From Synchiropus splendidus (Eukaryota; Chordata; Actinopteri; Syngnathiformes; Callionymidae), in assembly GCF_027744825.2 (NCBI RefSeq), contig NC_071340.1, positions 11,854,001 to 11,918,000 of the forward strand: a stretch of DNA of 64,000 bases, in the 5' to 3' direction. Under the pieces are notes generated by a model. That model saw only the letters and a list, made by a program, of their open reading frames with translations. It searched no databases and was not told the origin of the DNA. The first letter of the stretch is position 1. Each line of letters opens with the position of its first letter. Shown piece by piece: positions 24,521 through 37,195 of this stretch. The translations under genes and the position numbers were made by a program.

Positions 24521-25366
24521 AAAGATGACACATAAAAAGGAGGTATTTTGTTTACTATGGGAGTTTCCCCTGACAGACCCAGATCCACATGGTAAATCTA
24601 TGTTGTTGTGCATTCAAAATCACCAATCAGGAAGTCATGTATTCATGCCAATAGTTTGACGGCTGCTGTACTTGCTGCTTGTTTTTCTCCTATGGAAGAC
24701 ACACAATGTTCCTGAGCAGACGGGAAACCAGCGCAGTTGCTGCACACGACTCTTTCCACAACTGTTCCTGACATATTCTTGTCGATCGTTTGTACATCTG
24801 TCTTCTCAAAGTGATGTGTGCAACATTGATTTCAGCTTGACTTGTCCAAAAAAAATGGCTGCCTCCTCACGGCGTCAAATAACACACTTCTTGGGAGATC
24901 GACTTTCACCAACCTCTTTGGTATTGATTTTTTTTAAGGTTTTTAGGTGAGCATGGGTGCCTTTGGTTCGTTCATCCGTGGCCGGATATTCAGCCGGATA
25001 CTCTCCACTACATTCCCAAAACTCTTGGGTCGCTGGGTGACTTTAACTTTAGGTTTGTGCAGTGGTGTCAGACGACACATTATCAGCATTGAAATGTTAA
25101 GGTGTTATATCTGAGTAGTCTGTACAATTAAGTCAGCCTCAAAAAAAAAAAAAAAAAAAAGAAAAATAACTCAGATAAGATCAACTTATATCAACCCAAC
25201 TGCTCATTACAACATAGGTTATCTACTGTATATCTTTGATGTATTTCGACTGCTGAAAACTGCTGCTTTTTCACAACTTTGTGATGGTATACAAAAAGGA
25301 AAATGTGGCCTCAAAATGTTTCAGGGTTAGGGCTAACACACAGTGTTGAAGAGTTGATGGGGCGTC
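24521..25366. other. No recognised gene; poly(A)20 at 25141-25160
   Basis: The A-run is followed by 'gaaaaataac'. No retroposon body could be identified upstream. Confidence 0.55.
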
Positions 25367-25497
25367 ATGAAACGGTGTCCTGATTTTCAGAGGCCACCAG
25401 ATGGCACTGTCTGCTGTAAAAAAAAAAAAATGAAGCCTCACATCATTTCTAAACCACAAGCGCCATCTTGTGGCTGAAAATGAGGACACGGTTTCAT
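25367..25497. repeat. Short inverted-repeat element with CTCF-like motifs in both arms, copy 2
   Basis: The left arm ATGAAACGGTGTCCTGATTT.. is mirrored by the right arm ..TGAGGACACGGTTTCAT, giving terminal inverted repeats of about 45 bp around a short core with a poly(A) stretch (25418-25430). Each arm carries a CCAC-AG-TGGC word: CCACCAGATGGCACT at 25394-25408 on the plus strand and GCCACAAGATGGCGCT on the minus strand (25459-25474). It shares left arm and core with 5823-5969. It is probably a miniature DNA transposon; the target duplication is not evident. Confidence 0.65.
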
Positions 25498-28497
25498 CAA
25501 TGCTGCAATATTGTTTCATGATCCCGCATCTCACCATCACAATAGCATAGAAGTAGAAACTTCTTAATTCAGTAACATTACTTGCAAATGAATTAAAATG
25601 CATTTGTCATTTACTTATTTATTCTGTTTAGTGTTTTCTGAAAAAAAATTGCCTCTATATTGAAAGCGTAAGACAGTGTTCTACAACAGATCTGCAGAGC
25701 CAAACAGAAAGTACAGCTGTGACCCAAAATCTTCCCTCTTCTCTTCAAGAAATATGGGAGTCTGCCAATCCACATTTGCATAATCCGCTAAACAAACAAA
25801 TGTCGATGAAAACATCACCTCCCAAAACACTTGCAAGAAAATATCTGAAGTTCCTTCAGAACACAAGATAAAAAAAGAGCGCGATTAAAGAAGCAAGAAG
25901 GTCCTGAGGAGGAAGACATTGCTGACGAATTAGTGTGTTTCCGCTATATCATACTCAAAGAGTGTAAGTGGGATTTGGGATCAATAAGGGATCAGCTCAC
26001 CCTGTGACTCTGTCAATACTCAGTAGCAGCAGAAAGAGAGAAGGCTTCAGTGCTTCTGTAAGTGTGTGCGTCTGGGAAGTATACTGTACAGCTGTGAGCT
26101 GGTGACACAGCAAGAGAGCATCCAGGGTGTGAAAGCCCCTAGATAAGTACTTTGGCTGAAATCGATGCACACAAACATGTTCAGAAATACAGGAGGAATG
26201 ATATGATGCACATGCGATACCAAAACCAGGCGTTTCAGCACAACAGAGATTGTACTCCATGAAGCCTCTCAGATAAGAACTTATTGGATTTGTGCGCAGG
26301 TGTGTATGTGTGTGCGTCTTTGTGTATCACTGGCATTTTGCTGTGGCGATAACCCCACGAGAGATGAATTTGGGGAGGCAGATGTGAGACTGTGGATAGC
26401 AATTTTACTAGGTGAGGGCTGTTTCACAGTCAGCGCTCACGTTGTATTGTTGCAGGAGAAGTAGGCCGACAGGGTTTGATCTTCTTCAAGTCATAAATTG
26501 TATCACATTTCTTTTCAAACAGAGAAACACCAGCCAACACAGGCTATCCATCCGGGATATAATAGTGACTTCAAATGACCCACTTACATCTGTGTTGCAA
26601 TGTAAAGGTCTGGGGGCCAAATCTGTCATGCCAAGTGGTTTTATCTGGCCCACAGGAACTTTTATTCCATGAGCTGGAAAATAATAATGTAATAATAATA
26701 ATAATGACCCACAATACCATGCTGTCCAACAGCCTGTTTTTAGATAGCAGGGGGTAATAAATGTCTGGAAATCTAAAAGGCAGATGAATCGGAATTTGTG
26801 CTCAGCAGTGGGGGGAAGCCTTAGCCAATATTGGATTACGATAGGCCCGAATTATGCTGTTGTTCTGAGCTCTGAAGTAGAGTTTACCGGCGTAGGAACA
26901 TGACTCTCTCAATGAACGGTTGTATAGACCCAGAAATGGTGCCATATATGAAGCCTCAACAGTTACAAGTTGAGCTGTTGACATGCCATGGGACGATAAC
27001 TCAACCAGTCCATCCGTCACTTCAGGTTCAATATGGTCAGACCTCTCTAAAGTTTCCTGCACCATCACCATAAAGTACTTCCTGTCCTCAAACAACTCCA
27101 CTGGCTCACGGCTCGGCTGCGCGTAAATTTTTAAAATCAAACTGCTTACCTTCAAAGATTTCTGCTTTAAACCTTCACTACCTGCTGAACACTCACGTCC
27201 GCCCTCTGCTTTACTCTTCTCCATCTCGCCTGCCCCAACAGTATGGGACTTAGATCTTTGAGTCGCAACGCCCGCCTGCTTCGTTCGGCCTCTCTCAGAG
27301 GATGTCCACTCAATAACACCATTACCCAACTTTAAATTGAGAACTGCTTGATCATGATAAATTATTCATATTTCTTTTGCTTCTATCTTCTTATCGCTGT
27401 TAAGATGAGCATATGCGCATTATTATTATTATTGTTAGGACAAAAAGAGTGACAGGCATATCCTTGTTCTTCACAATTCCAGCTATGCATAGGCAAATTT
27501 ACATTTTATCAGCATTTTAATGCCAGAAAACAAATTGCAGTTGCAAGGCCGTGATAATGCACATTCCAGCTTCAAAAAAGTCGAGAGCTTAGCTTTGAAA
27601 CATTCCTTAGTGGCTCACATATCGAAATCTAAGCAGAAATCCAGTTCATGGAGTGAAATATTTTGTTACTTTGAAAAAGAAAAACGCCTGCAGTATATCA
27701 GGGGAAGCTTCGCAGGCAGTACTGTCTGACGCAAATGTAACTGAGATGAGCTTGACTTTTCCTGTCAACGTCAACACAAACGCTCCCACAAAACTTTAAA
27801 AAACATTTTCCATCATGATGAGTCGTGGGCATTTTGACAGATGTGTCTCTCTGGCTCAATCATACTTCGCGATGATTCAGACGAAATGCAGCCTCTCACT
27901 TTATCGCTCCAGACTTCGTGTGAACACGCTCAAGCTCGCTCTTCGAGTTGAGTCTAAACTATAAACAGCGTGCATAAAAGAGTTCTTCCCTGGGCTTTCT
28001 ATAATTGGTTCTGGACTAAATATTCCCGCTCATGAATAATTTTAGTCTCAGTATCAAACTGCCAATGTAAACAAGTAACCGGGAAAATGAAGACCATTAT
28101 ACCATCTGTCCCTGAGCTCGAAATACGTTGACTGCATTCAACCTCGTAATAGCACAACTTCCTCTGCTCAGAAAAAAAGCATAAATGTGCAAAATCTCAC
28201 CACTTAATATGCAAAAAAAAAATCTATGTCATTATCATTGTTCTCAAGAGAGGAGACTCAGTTTTCAGAAGCAGGAACAAACCATAGAGACTGGACAAAG
28301 GGTTTCATGTCACAGATGGCTTCAGAGGGGTATTTCAAAAGTATGCAAGTAAACATGAAACAGAAAGTCGGGGAAATAAAAATATGATTTCGATATCGGA
28401 CATACCTTGCACCTGGTGAGTGGCTCTGCGAGTCACCAATCGAGGCGCGAACTGCTACTCTAATTTGTTGTAATGCTAACCCAACTACAAGTGGAAC
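25498..28497. other. Mostly unrecognised sequence with small repeat relics
   Basis: Around 26604-26672 the words 'ctgggggccaaatctgtcatgcc' and 'ctggcccacaggaa' resemble a widespread vertebrate hAT relic of the 'GGCCAAATCTGGCCC' kind. AAT/ATT trinucleotide runs lie at 26678-26705 and 27419-27435. A 175-codon minus frame is described separately. Nothing else is recognised. Confidence 0.45.
26802..27329 (-). other. 175-codon open frame, unrecognised
   Basis: The frame runs from ATG at 27329 to a TGA at about 26802. The N-terminal half is rich in Lys, Glu, Ser and Gly with low complexity. The C-terminal half (about residues 60-175) is of more protein-like composition, including a run near LFEDRKYFMVMVQETLE. 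I recognise no family. It stands alone with no splice context or promoter. It may be a fragment of a mobile-element ORF or chance; I lean slightly to the former because of the composition. Confidence 0.2.
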
Positions 28498-28952
28498 CAG
28501 TGGCGGGCCATCAGAGCCTGCAAGGCCTTCTCTGCTTGTACACGTCCTGTGATTGGATAGTCATACCGTCATTTCAGGACTAACCGCTACTCGTTTCTCG
28601 CACTCTGAAGCCTGTGGCTTAAAAATATGAGGATATTTATGGGCAAACAGGCTTCAGCGCAATGAAACCACAGATGTTTGGTGACATTACCGTGCTGATC
28701 TCCGCCTCTGCATTTCCCCGGCATCTACACCAGCGAGATAACCAGGCGGAGAAAATGTGCCACTGCATGCTTGGTGAGTGCAAATGGATTAGGTATTTAT
28801 TTTGTTCAGGTTTAACATGTTACAACACACACAACGTGGGGCACTGGCACAGCAGTGTGATTCTACTCTGACATATTTCTTGTGCCGCTCTTTCTGATAT
28901 GAAACTGAGACTGTGCAAACGATAGTACAACAGGGCTTCCGCCACGTAAATA
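28498..28952 (+). mobile_element. hAT-like non-autonomous DNA transposon, copy 2, interrupted
   Basis: It starts CAGTGGCGGGCCATCAG and is collinear with 6942-7750 but lacks about 270 bp after the first 40 bp. Homology runs to 'cagggcttccgccacgta' at about 28950, where the TA-flanked transposon copy B begins. In copy 1 the matching position reads 'cgccacgtataaactag', so copy B seems to have inserted into a TA of this element. The remainder after 29456 ('ttggaactag') is too short to prove continuity. Confidence 0.6.
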
Positions 28953-29454
28953 CAGTGGTACCTAGATTTTCGAACGTCCGAGTTCAAACAAAAATTTTGA
29001 GATTCACGCTTTGTTATTGTGTACAACGCAGCCTCTGTATGCAGACGTGTCCCGTTAGCTACATTTACTGACTGTTTTTTCTTCATATTGAGGTGTAAAA
29101 CCTGGCGATGAGGCGAGTCTGGGACAGAGCGTTACTTGGTTTACGACTTTGTCACAGCCAAACTGCACAGAAGCGCACATTCAGAGCTGGACACGCACCG
29201 GGCACCTCTTCACTTCTGGAGAGACGTCACTCACTCGGCAACCCCTCCCACATGCAGCGGCCACACACATAGAGGAACAGCGCACCTGCAGCAGACACTC
29301 TACATTCACTCCTACAAAAGCCTCTTTTAAGGCTTGGAACGCATTAGTTCTTTTTCCATTCATTGTAATGGGAAAAATCGATTCAGATTTCGAACAAATC
29401 GCTTCTTGAACGGCCGTCTGGAACGGATTGTGGTCGAGAACCGAGGTTCCACTG
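28953..29454 (+). mobile_element. TA-flanked Tigger/pogo-like non-autonomous transposon, copy B
   Basis: Ends are CAGTGGTACCTAGATTTTCGA on the left and, reversed, CAGTGGAACCTCGGTTCTCGA on the right; TA flanks both sides (28951-28952 and 29455-29456). At 502 bp it is the shortest copy. An internal deletion after 'gtgtaaaacct' (about 29101) removes the segment that copies A, C and D keep between the 'gtaaaacc' and 'gatgaggcgag' words. The 64-codon frame is at 29136-29330. Confidence 0.88.
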
Positions 29455-32400
29455 TATATTGGAACTAGAATTGAATTCTGTATTTCCCTTTCTGTTTCTC
29501 CTGCAGTGAAGGCTGATGGAGACTGAAAATAAGCATTAAAAGCATTAAAGAGAAAAAAATGACCTGAGATGACGTTGAAAACCTTGAGGCGAACAAAGCT
29601 CTATTTATTCAAGCGAATGCAATTTTAGAACTGACAACGTACAGTGTACTTGGTCTCAATTAGAAGTGCTCTAATCTTTGTCGTTTGAAATACGCTTTCT
29701 ACATAAAGACCACTAATTGATGTTGCGCCCTGTAAAACACTCATTATAGAAAACACAGACCAAGGCACAACGTTCACAGACAAAACTTGTTGGAAAAAAG
29801 GGAGAATTTTGACGCATTATTGTGCTCACTTCCTTCAGTATACATTCGTAACATTGCCTGTCGAACTGTCATCTTTTTATTGAGGCGATGCATAACCGGC
29901 AACTGCAGGGGTAGATTAAAAGCAGAAATATTTTGGGAAAAAAAACTATGTAATGCTGCTTTCAATTCACCAGGAGGCACAAAAGCTAAATCCCTCACTA
30001 ATGTGTGTCAAATGTTAAAGAGTCCGCTGAACTGTTTCTCTTTTAATGACCGGTGGCAGATTTTCTAGCCACATGAAAGTGAAAGTACGGGTGGATTTTG
30101 AGGAAAGGCTCTGCAGCCATATTTAACGTCTCAGCAACAGAATATGTGCAGATGCTTGATAGTAACGCAAATAAATCACCTGACTGCTTCCAAGCGAGCC
30201 GCCGCCAGACGTGCTAGCGTTGTGCTTTAAATGATTCCCTGTGTGTGTGTGTGGGAGTGGCTGTGGTGTCTGCAGTTACAGACAAGTTTGGACAGTGATG
30301 GATCTGTGCAAACACAGCTGATGGATTGGGAGACGATTGCCGGCGGCACTGACATTCTGCTGCTCAGCTCAAGCCGGCGGTTGTTTGTGTGAGCCTTCTA
30401 ATTCAAACAATAATACCAAGACAATATAGTCGCTGACCTCCAGACATCTTCCTCTCACTGGCACCATATCGCCATCATTTGTCGCCCTGACCTCTTCTCT
30501 TTCCTCCTCTCCCATTTCTGCGTCCGGTCCTCCATCTCTTTGACTGCTCACAGGAGAACACACCTCTTCAATGTGTCCCAATCAGCCAGGGGAAGCCATT
30601 TTTGCAGCACATTGCACACTGGAGACAATTTATGGACGTCATTTTCGGAATCACCAGCATTTGCTCAGCCTGTGATAGATTGAGTGGCTGCTTGTTGATT
30701 TGAATAATGGTGCAAATATCACTAAAACTCGACGTAAGTGTCGCAGACTGCAGGTGTTATTGTCTGGCAGCTTGCCTAACTCACTAACTGGCTGAATAAC
30801 TAGCTGTCAAAGGCAAATGGAATCCAAGACGTATGTCTGAGCATAAAAAGGTGAATGAGAGAGAACGATGGAGAGAACATTGCTCTGCAGACAGTATCCA
30901 TCTTCCCTCACTCACTTCCCCAGCGAGGATGTGTATATATAATCACCGGGCTCAGATTGAGATTAGAAGCAATGAGGTGTGCATGAGATTTTTCATGTGT
31001 GAATTGTTCATATTCTGCCCACTTTGTGCTGGTATCCAGGCCTCTGAGTGGGCGGTGTGAAACAGAGATGTCAAAGTGTGGATTTAAAAGCTCCCACAGC
31101 TATGTTCCCAGCCATTCAATAACTTTGTCTCACTCGAGCTGAGAGAGAAAGTCTTTTTCTCCGAGCAGGTCTACCTGCTGGCATTTTTCTCATGGTGCAT
31201 TGTAAATGCTCTGTAACCCATGCTGTTATAATAATTTGCTTAATTGAACAAGGAAAGATCTAAGTTGCCATGGTTACAGGAACTGTTCTAATCCGTATAC
31301 GGTACTTGGTATCCACATACAGTACTCAATTTGCGTCGAGATTAAGTTCCGACATCAGATTATACTACTCAACGTTTTTTGGAGACAAAAGGATGTGATT
31401 TTTTGACAAGCATTTAAAGTATACACAAATGGGAAGTCTGGGTAAAATGAAGACAAGCTGGAATGCTGTATAATAGTGGTATTTGTAGTCCTGTTGTTGT
31501 TGTTTGGTCGGTTATCTTGAAGATGGAACTCGGCACAACAATTCCGAAGGCCTGATGACACGATGGCCGTAGAGTGGAGATGTCACACGTCAGATACGTC
31601 GTACAGTACGTCGAAAACGGACTGAAATACAGCTCGAGGCAACTTGGCTTTATTACTTTGAAAAATGAACATACGAAGATGTATGCAGTCAGACATGCAA
31701 TGGAGAATGGCATTACTTTAGCACCCAAAATGATGTTTTAAAAACAAAAAAAAAATCAAAATATGGAAACATTATTTCGTACTTGAAATCTCTGCAGTTT
31801 GATTTAAAAACAATATAGCTTTTGGTCTGAAGAATTCCGCCATCACATTCCTTTTACTGCCTCTCCTTTTCTTCCCATCATTTGCACCATCTAACACAGA
31901 ATATTTGCTGTTGCATATACAGCGACAATACACACCAATAATATGGTCTGAATCCAATCCATGTAGTTCTGTGCCACCACTTCCTGTTCTAGAGTGTCTC
32001 TGGGTCTCGGATCAAACACTGGAAGATCATTTTTCCATGGCTCCATTGTCATATTCAGGACCTGGTTTTCGTTTCTCCTGCTTTTTCTCTGGTGCCATTG
32101 TGCCTATTTCTCACACATTCTTGGTCACTTTTCTATCCCATTTTTTCCCGATCTGACAGGGTCCAGAGGTCCTTTTTCTGACCAGCCACTCCTTCCCTTT
32201 GAATGCCTTCATCTGATTAACACAACACAGAACTCTGTGTTGAGCAGCCATGTATTAGTTCTGAAATCATAATTGTGCTCCATATTTCACTCCAACTCTT
32301 GTGTCTCCATCGTGTCATGTCAGAATTATGGGACACTTTTCGTAACAACTTTATCAAACACTACGAGAGGTCAGAAATGAGATGGTCAGCTTTGTGAGAT

Positions 32401-33720
32401 ATGCTGCTGTCTCACCACTAAGATCAACATTTTATTGGATTTTAGAGTCTGGGTGACTCTGTCTTTTTACTATGGCACAGCAGTTCAACCACAGTGACAT
32501 CAAAGGCTACAATTAGCATGTAGCTGAATGCATAATAATATGTCTTGAAGATTACAAGAAGTAGAACCGAGGTTATACATTTTTCTAAATGTAGTCAACA
32601 ACGATTGACTACATTTTGCTTATTACATTTTGACATTTGTGAAAACAAGAGGAAATCCATGACAAAACTGACACACAAACAAATACAAGCACACTTGTTT
32701 TGCTTACCTTTATGTTGAAGTGGTTGCCATGACAATGCAAGAAAAAAAAAGAAAAAAAGATTAATTGCAAAGCAAGGCCACAAACATCATTGCAACAACA
32801 ATTGAACAACTATGACAAGAGGTAACAACAGTTGGCACTGAAAATGAGTCAATATAAACAGTGATGTTTCAACATTTGAGCATAAAAATTAACAGAGATT
32901 CAGACTATTCTCTCAGTTCACAAGTTAAATCTGAGTAATACTTTAAACAGTGGCTGATTTGACAGTGAAAGCGTGTTAACTGTCAGTTCAAATAATACAT
33001 TATTGCAAATAATTGCTCATTTCCTTCAGCGTTCCATTATTCTGTGATAGACAGGAAATGCAGTAGGAAGACAAGACCACAGTCAGACAACAGACAAACC
33101 AGAGGTGTAATTGTTAATTTCCGGTTGCAGAGATGACAGAAGGTCGACACAATGGTTTCTCACAAATGAACTTTTTCCTCCCTCTTCTCAGCTCAGAATG
33201 CAAACTAACTGAGATAACCCAGTAACTGGAATGGTATCGCTGATGTCGTGCAGCAACAGTGACCTATCTTTTGCTAAAACAACGTTTGCCTTTCTTTCCT
33301 GACAAATCCTTGGACTCATTTCCATCTATGTCAGCGAGATGTTTTCAATTTAATTTTTTGTTCCTAATCTTTTTGTTACAATTGGTATACAGATGAAAAT
33401 AATTTGGATACATGCCATGAAAACTAGTTATTATCTGAACTTGACTGGGCAGCATTTGTAGTGTTTAACCTCCTGGACGCCAGATTTTCTACATTGAAAT
33501 ATTCCACTTTCCACTTTTTCACCATTTCACCATTTCAAAAGGCTGTAGCTTGAAAACCATTGGATATAAAGGCAAATTGTGAATGAGAGAAATCTTCAGT
33601 GTGACCCAAAGTTTGGGATGGGAGTAAATTCACACATCAAATTTGAATTTGAGCTGTCAATAGATATAATGTTTAATCTTGTTTAATCACACAACAGAAT
33701 TCACTTGCTATTATTCGCAA

Positions 33721-33724
<4 letters not shown>
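29455..33724. other. No recognised gene
   Basis: About 4.3 kb with only short frames. A GT run lies at about 30239-30252. The stretch at 31180-31260 ('ataatttgcttaattgaac') has the look of conserved non-coding DNA but no more can be said. Near 33470-33620 the 'cctggacgccagattttc' and 'ggctgtagcttgaaaaccatt' words resemble a dispersed fish repeat; the family is not named. Confidence 0.5.

Positions 33725-33800
<76 letters not shown>
33725..33800. repeat. (AT)38 microsatellite
   Basis: A perfect AT array bordered by ATTA on the left and TTAAT on the right, so the whole tract with borders is self-complementary. Confidence 0.97.
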
Positions 33801-33804
<4 letters not shown>

Positions 33805-36429
33805 CTGATCTAAATGTAATTTGCAGATTTTTGACAATGCAAGAGTGAATTTACAATTAATTGTGAGTTAAATGTGGTTTAGTGCAGTTCAACAACATTA
33901 AACATTTGAATCTACAGACAACTCATCTTTGTAAATTATGATGTAACCGGCCCTTAGTGAATTATATAACTTTAACTGGAGATGCTCTTCCTCATTTCCC
34001 AAGCAACAATGATGATGGCTCGGCATCATGGATGTCATTTACAGCGGATAGAAACACGCCACCGCCATCAGGTTGTGCAAGGCAGTAACTATGCGAGGCT
34101 CCATATTTGCTACTGGGCTTATCTATATGCCAAGATGCCGCTCGTCGCTCGGGTGAAGTTAGAAGTACAATTACTCTCTGCTTACTCCTACCAGGAGATC
34201 CAGCCTTGTCCACACGCAAACATGTCTCTTCCACTTCGATCTATTTGTGCGCCGTTTTTAAAAAAGTGCTACACACAGTAAACAGATTCAGGAGTCCACA
34301 TGAAACCACTTCAAAACAATAACAAAAAAACAAAACACATACGACACCTGCATGGGGTGGAGTAAACGAAAGCAGCAGAGAAAATTAAGGAAAACACAGC
34401 ACTCAAAAGGGATGATGTTAGAGTGGACCACACTTTTGTAAAATTCTTGTTTGTTACAGGAATTCTGGAGAAAACAAAAGTTCATTCCAAATATTGGACT
34501 TGTGAATCTCTGTTGAGTATTTTCTCCGCAGTAGACCCAACAGCATTTTTATTTTCTTATTTTCAATGCTCTGTGTAGTCGCCCCAGGTTGTGAAGCGAT
34601 GACTTTTGGGTTTTTCAGCATTTTTAAACCTCTGGGACAAAGTTTCAATAAGTACCCGTTCGATCCAGAACTTACAATACAAATACAAATGTGGACTGGT
34701 TATCATGAGGGATGCCAGCTTTTTCCAGAACGAGTAGTGTACTCGAGTACTTGCATTTGAGTACTCACTCATACTTACTTACGCCAGTACACATAAAGTT
34801 ACTTTGATTTTTTTATTTCCTTTATATCGTTATTTGAACAACATTACACAGTGTACTTTTTCTTGTAGCTGGGCGACAGTCACATATTTCACAGAAGTAC
34901 AAACACATTATTTTTACAAGATTATCACAGGCTGACATTCTAAAACTGCACGCCACGATAAAGTGGTATCGGTTTCGTGGTATCAGTGGCCATTCTATGA
35001 GCTGACATTGGGTATTTGAATTAAATCAAATAAGAAATACAGGTTGCACCTTAGATTGGGATACGTATATTAACATAAATAACCTACTTACGTGTGTAAC
35101 AAGCATACTAGCTTGATGAAGAATGATGTTTTACCCTGGAAAGGTCACTGAAAGTTCACTGAACAACAATAAGCAAGTTATACATGTTAATATATGTTTT
35201 TAGTTTTATGCAATATTAATATATGTTTCAAACCCTGAAGTGTCTATGTATTTCACACTTTATTTGAATGTTTATTTTGGATTTCCTTCCAAAAAAAAAA
35301 CACTATTTCTACAAGACAAAATAGTGGCAGGAACTAGCAATGAAGGCGTTCCTCTCTTTTATTTGTATGAGAGTCGGGCTCTCAGTGTAATTGTTCCCAC
35401 TCATCTCTTTCAGACAAAAAAGTTGAAACTCAAATCAGGAGCGTATCCAAGGTCTGGCAAATTGGTGAAGCTGGATGTAAGTGGATGAACTTCCTGTGCG
35501 ATGTTTTAAAGTGGTCATTAACTGCCTGACTTCTGCACTGATCTACTTGAAGTGACTTGTGAGAGTCCAAACTTGCTGTTGATGGATGGAGGACCACGCA
35601 GTCGGGCTAATGTTTATGGTTTAAGGAGGTGGAAAATGGGCGTTCATCATGACTGTCATTTTTTAATCACAGAGAGGCTTTGATGGCACAGCTTTCAAGT
35701 GAAGAACAATAAAAAAAAAAGCGCTGAAAGGGAAAATACTGTATATTCATCATGCAGTTGAGTGATCATTTGTATCCCGTCACCCCTCTGGGGAAATCGA
35801 CAGTCGGGGACAGAGTGCGAGAGCTTGGCTAATAAAGCTGAGCGTGCAGCTTATACAATTCAGAACCTGAGTGGGGCTGGAGGAAAAGAGGCTTCTTAGG
35901 TGGTGGAGGAACATAGAGGAGCATATGATGATCTCCACTGCTGAGCGATGTCTTTCTCTTGGTGTTGCACAAGAAGAATAGGGGAATAAGCGGATTCAAA
36001 TGAGCTTCTAATCTGTACATTTTTCATCCAAATCTTATAGGATTCAGTGTTAATTCTGTGTTCCAAATAGACTACACTTAAGATCATATATAAATACCAA
36101 TATATAATATGTCAATATAGACAATTATATTTGTGATAATCCATACTGAAAAAACAATGACTTGTGATGGTGAACCACACACAATAAGGTTAAATGTAGG
36201 TTTATATTCCGAGTATATTATAGTCATTAGATTATCATCATGTGTTCTGTTTTCTGACATTTTGGGTTGTTTGGTTCTTTTATATTTTTATAATAGTCAA
36301 CATAGTCAACAGTGCTCCAGCAGGCCGAGTGGTCAAGGAATCAATGACCGTATAGCTTTATTGGACTATTCCACACTTATTCACACCATATACATGCATC
36401 CAAAAGTTCTCTGTTGACACCGATATTGC
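33801..36429. other. No recognised gene
   Basis: Only short frames. Near 34735-34800 there is a decayed 'acttgcatttgagtactcac' type low-complexity repeat. Nothing else recognised. Confidence 0.55.
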
Positions 36430-37015
36430 GGGGTGTGTGTCACAGGAGTACATGAAAACCACCGCTTTGTTAGCTGGTGTAAGATGACCCACCTCCATGT
36501 CAACGCTAGCGAGGCGAAGGAAGTGGTGGTCAACTTTCAGCAGGGAACCCACAAACACCAGTCAGATGAACATCCAGGGTCTGGACACATACAACTACCT
36601 GGTTGTCCAGCAAAACAATAAGCTGGACTGGATGGATAACACTGACTTGCCCACCAAAAAAGTCTGCAAAAAAGTTCTGTGTCGACTTTATTTACTGCGG
36701 AGACACAAGACTGCGCAGCTTCTTCAGTCAGAGGCTATCGCACCCTCAGTGCAGGATGGAGCGCCTTCATAGGTCATTCATATCAACGGTGTTTACATAG
36801 CATAGCAAGGTCTTTGTGCCTCTGTTGGTTGGGCTCTCTAGCTTCACTGTTAGGATTTTTATTTTTCTCTCTGCACTTTATTTTGTATTGTATGTATGTA
36901 TTGAATGTATGTATTTTTTATGTTGTTTTTACATTGTTTGTAAGTGTATTGCACTGCTGGACACTAGACTCTTTCCATTGTGGCATAAATAAAAGCAATC
37001 GTAATCGCAAAGTAA
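36430..37015 (+). pseudogene. Rex1/L2-like LINE fragment: end of reverse transcriptase ORF and 3' UTR
   Basis: Frame 1 (36433-36621) contains FVSWCKMTHLHVNASEAKEV, matching the 'FVSWC..LxLNxxKTKExVVDF' segment of CR1/L2-group reverse transcriptases. A frameshift then moves the homology to another frame (about 36565-36700): NIQGLDTYNYLVVQQNNKLD followed by LYLLRR. A third frame gives QCRMERLHRSFI, like the last residues of the ORF, so a deletion lies between. A 3' UTR with T-rich and TGTATG repeats follows and ends at 'ccattgtggcataaataaaagc' (about 36975-36997). It is dead. Confidence 0.75.
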
Positions 37016-37075
37016 TAATACAAAATTCCAAGGAGAGTTTGTTTTAACACTCACAGAACATCGGGTCACTCATGG

Positions 37076-37195
37076 TAGGAATGGCAGGCAATTGCCTTGG
37101 GCCCCCAGCTGAAGAGGGGCCGCAGATCTAGTGGCACTGCTTTCAACACATCTACAAAAACAACTCGGAAATGTTTGGCATGGGCCCCCTTTACA
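37076..37195. repeat. Relic of a dispersed repeat with GGGCCCCC words
   Basis: 'aattgccttgggcccccagc' and 'gcatgggccccctttac' resemble a common fish repeat with facing GGGCCCC arms. No boundaries can be set. Confidence 0.3.

Noticed and set aside
25141..25160. Poly(A) at 25141 and 21203 as SINE tails
   Set aside because: Only about 20 bp before the A-runs are alike; no shared body, promoter boxes or target duplications were found.
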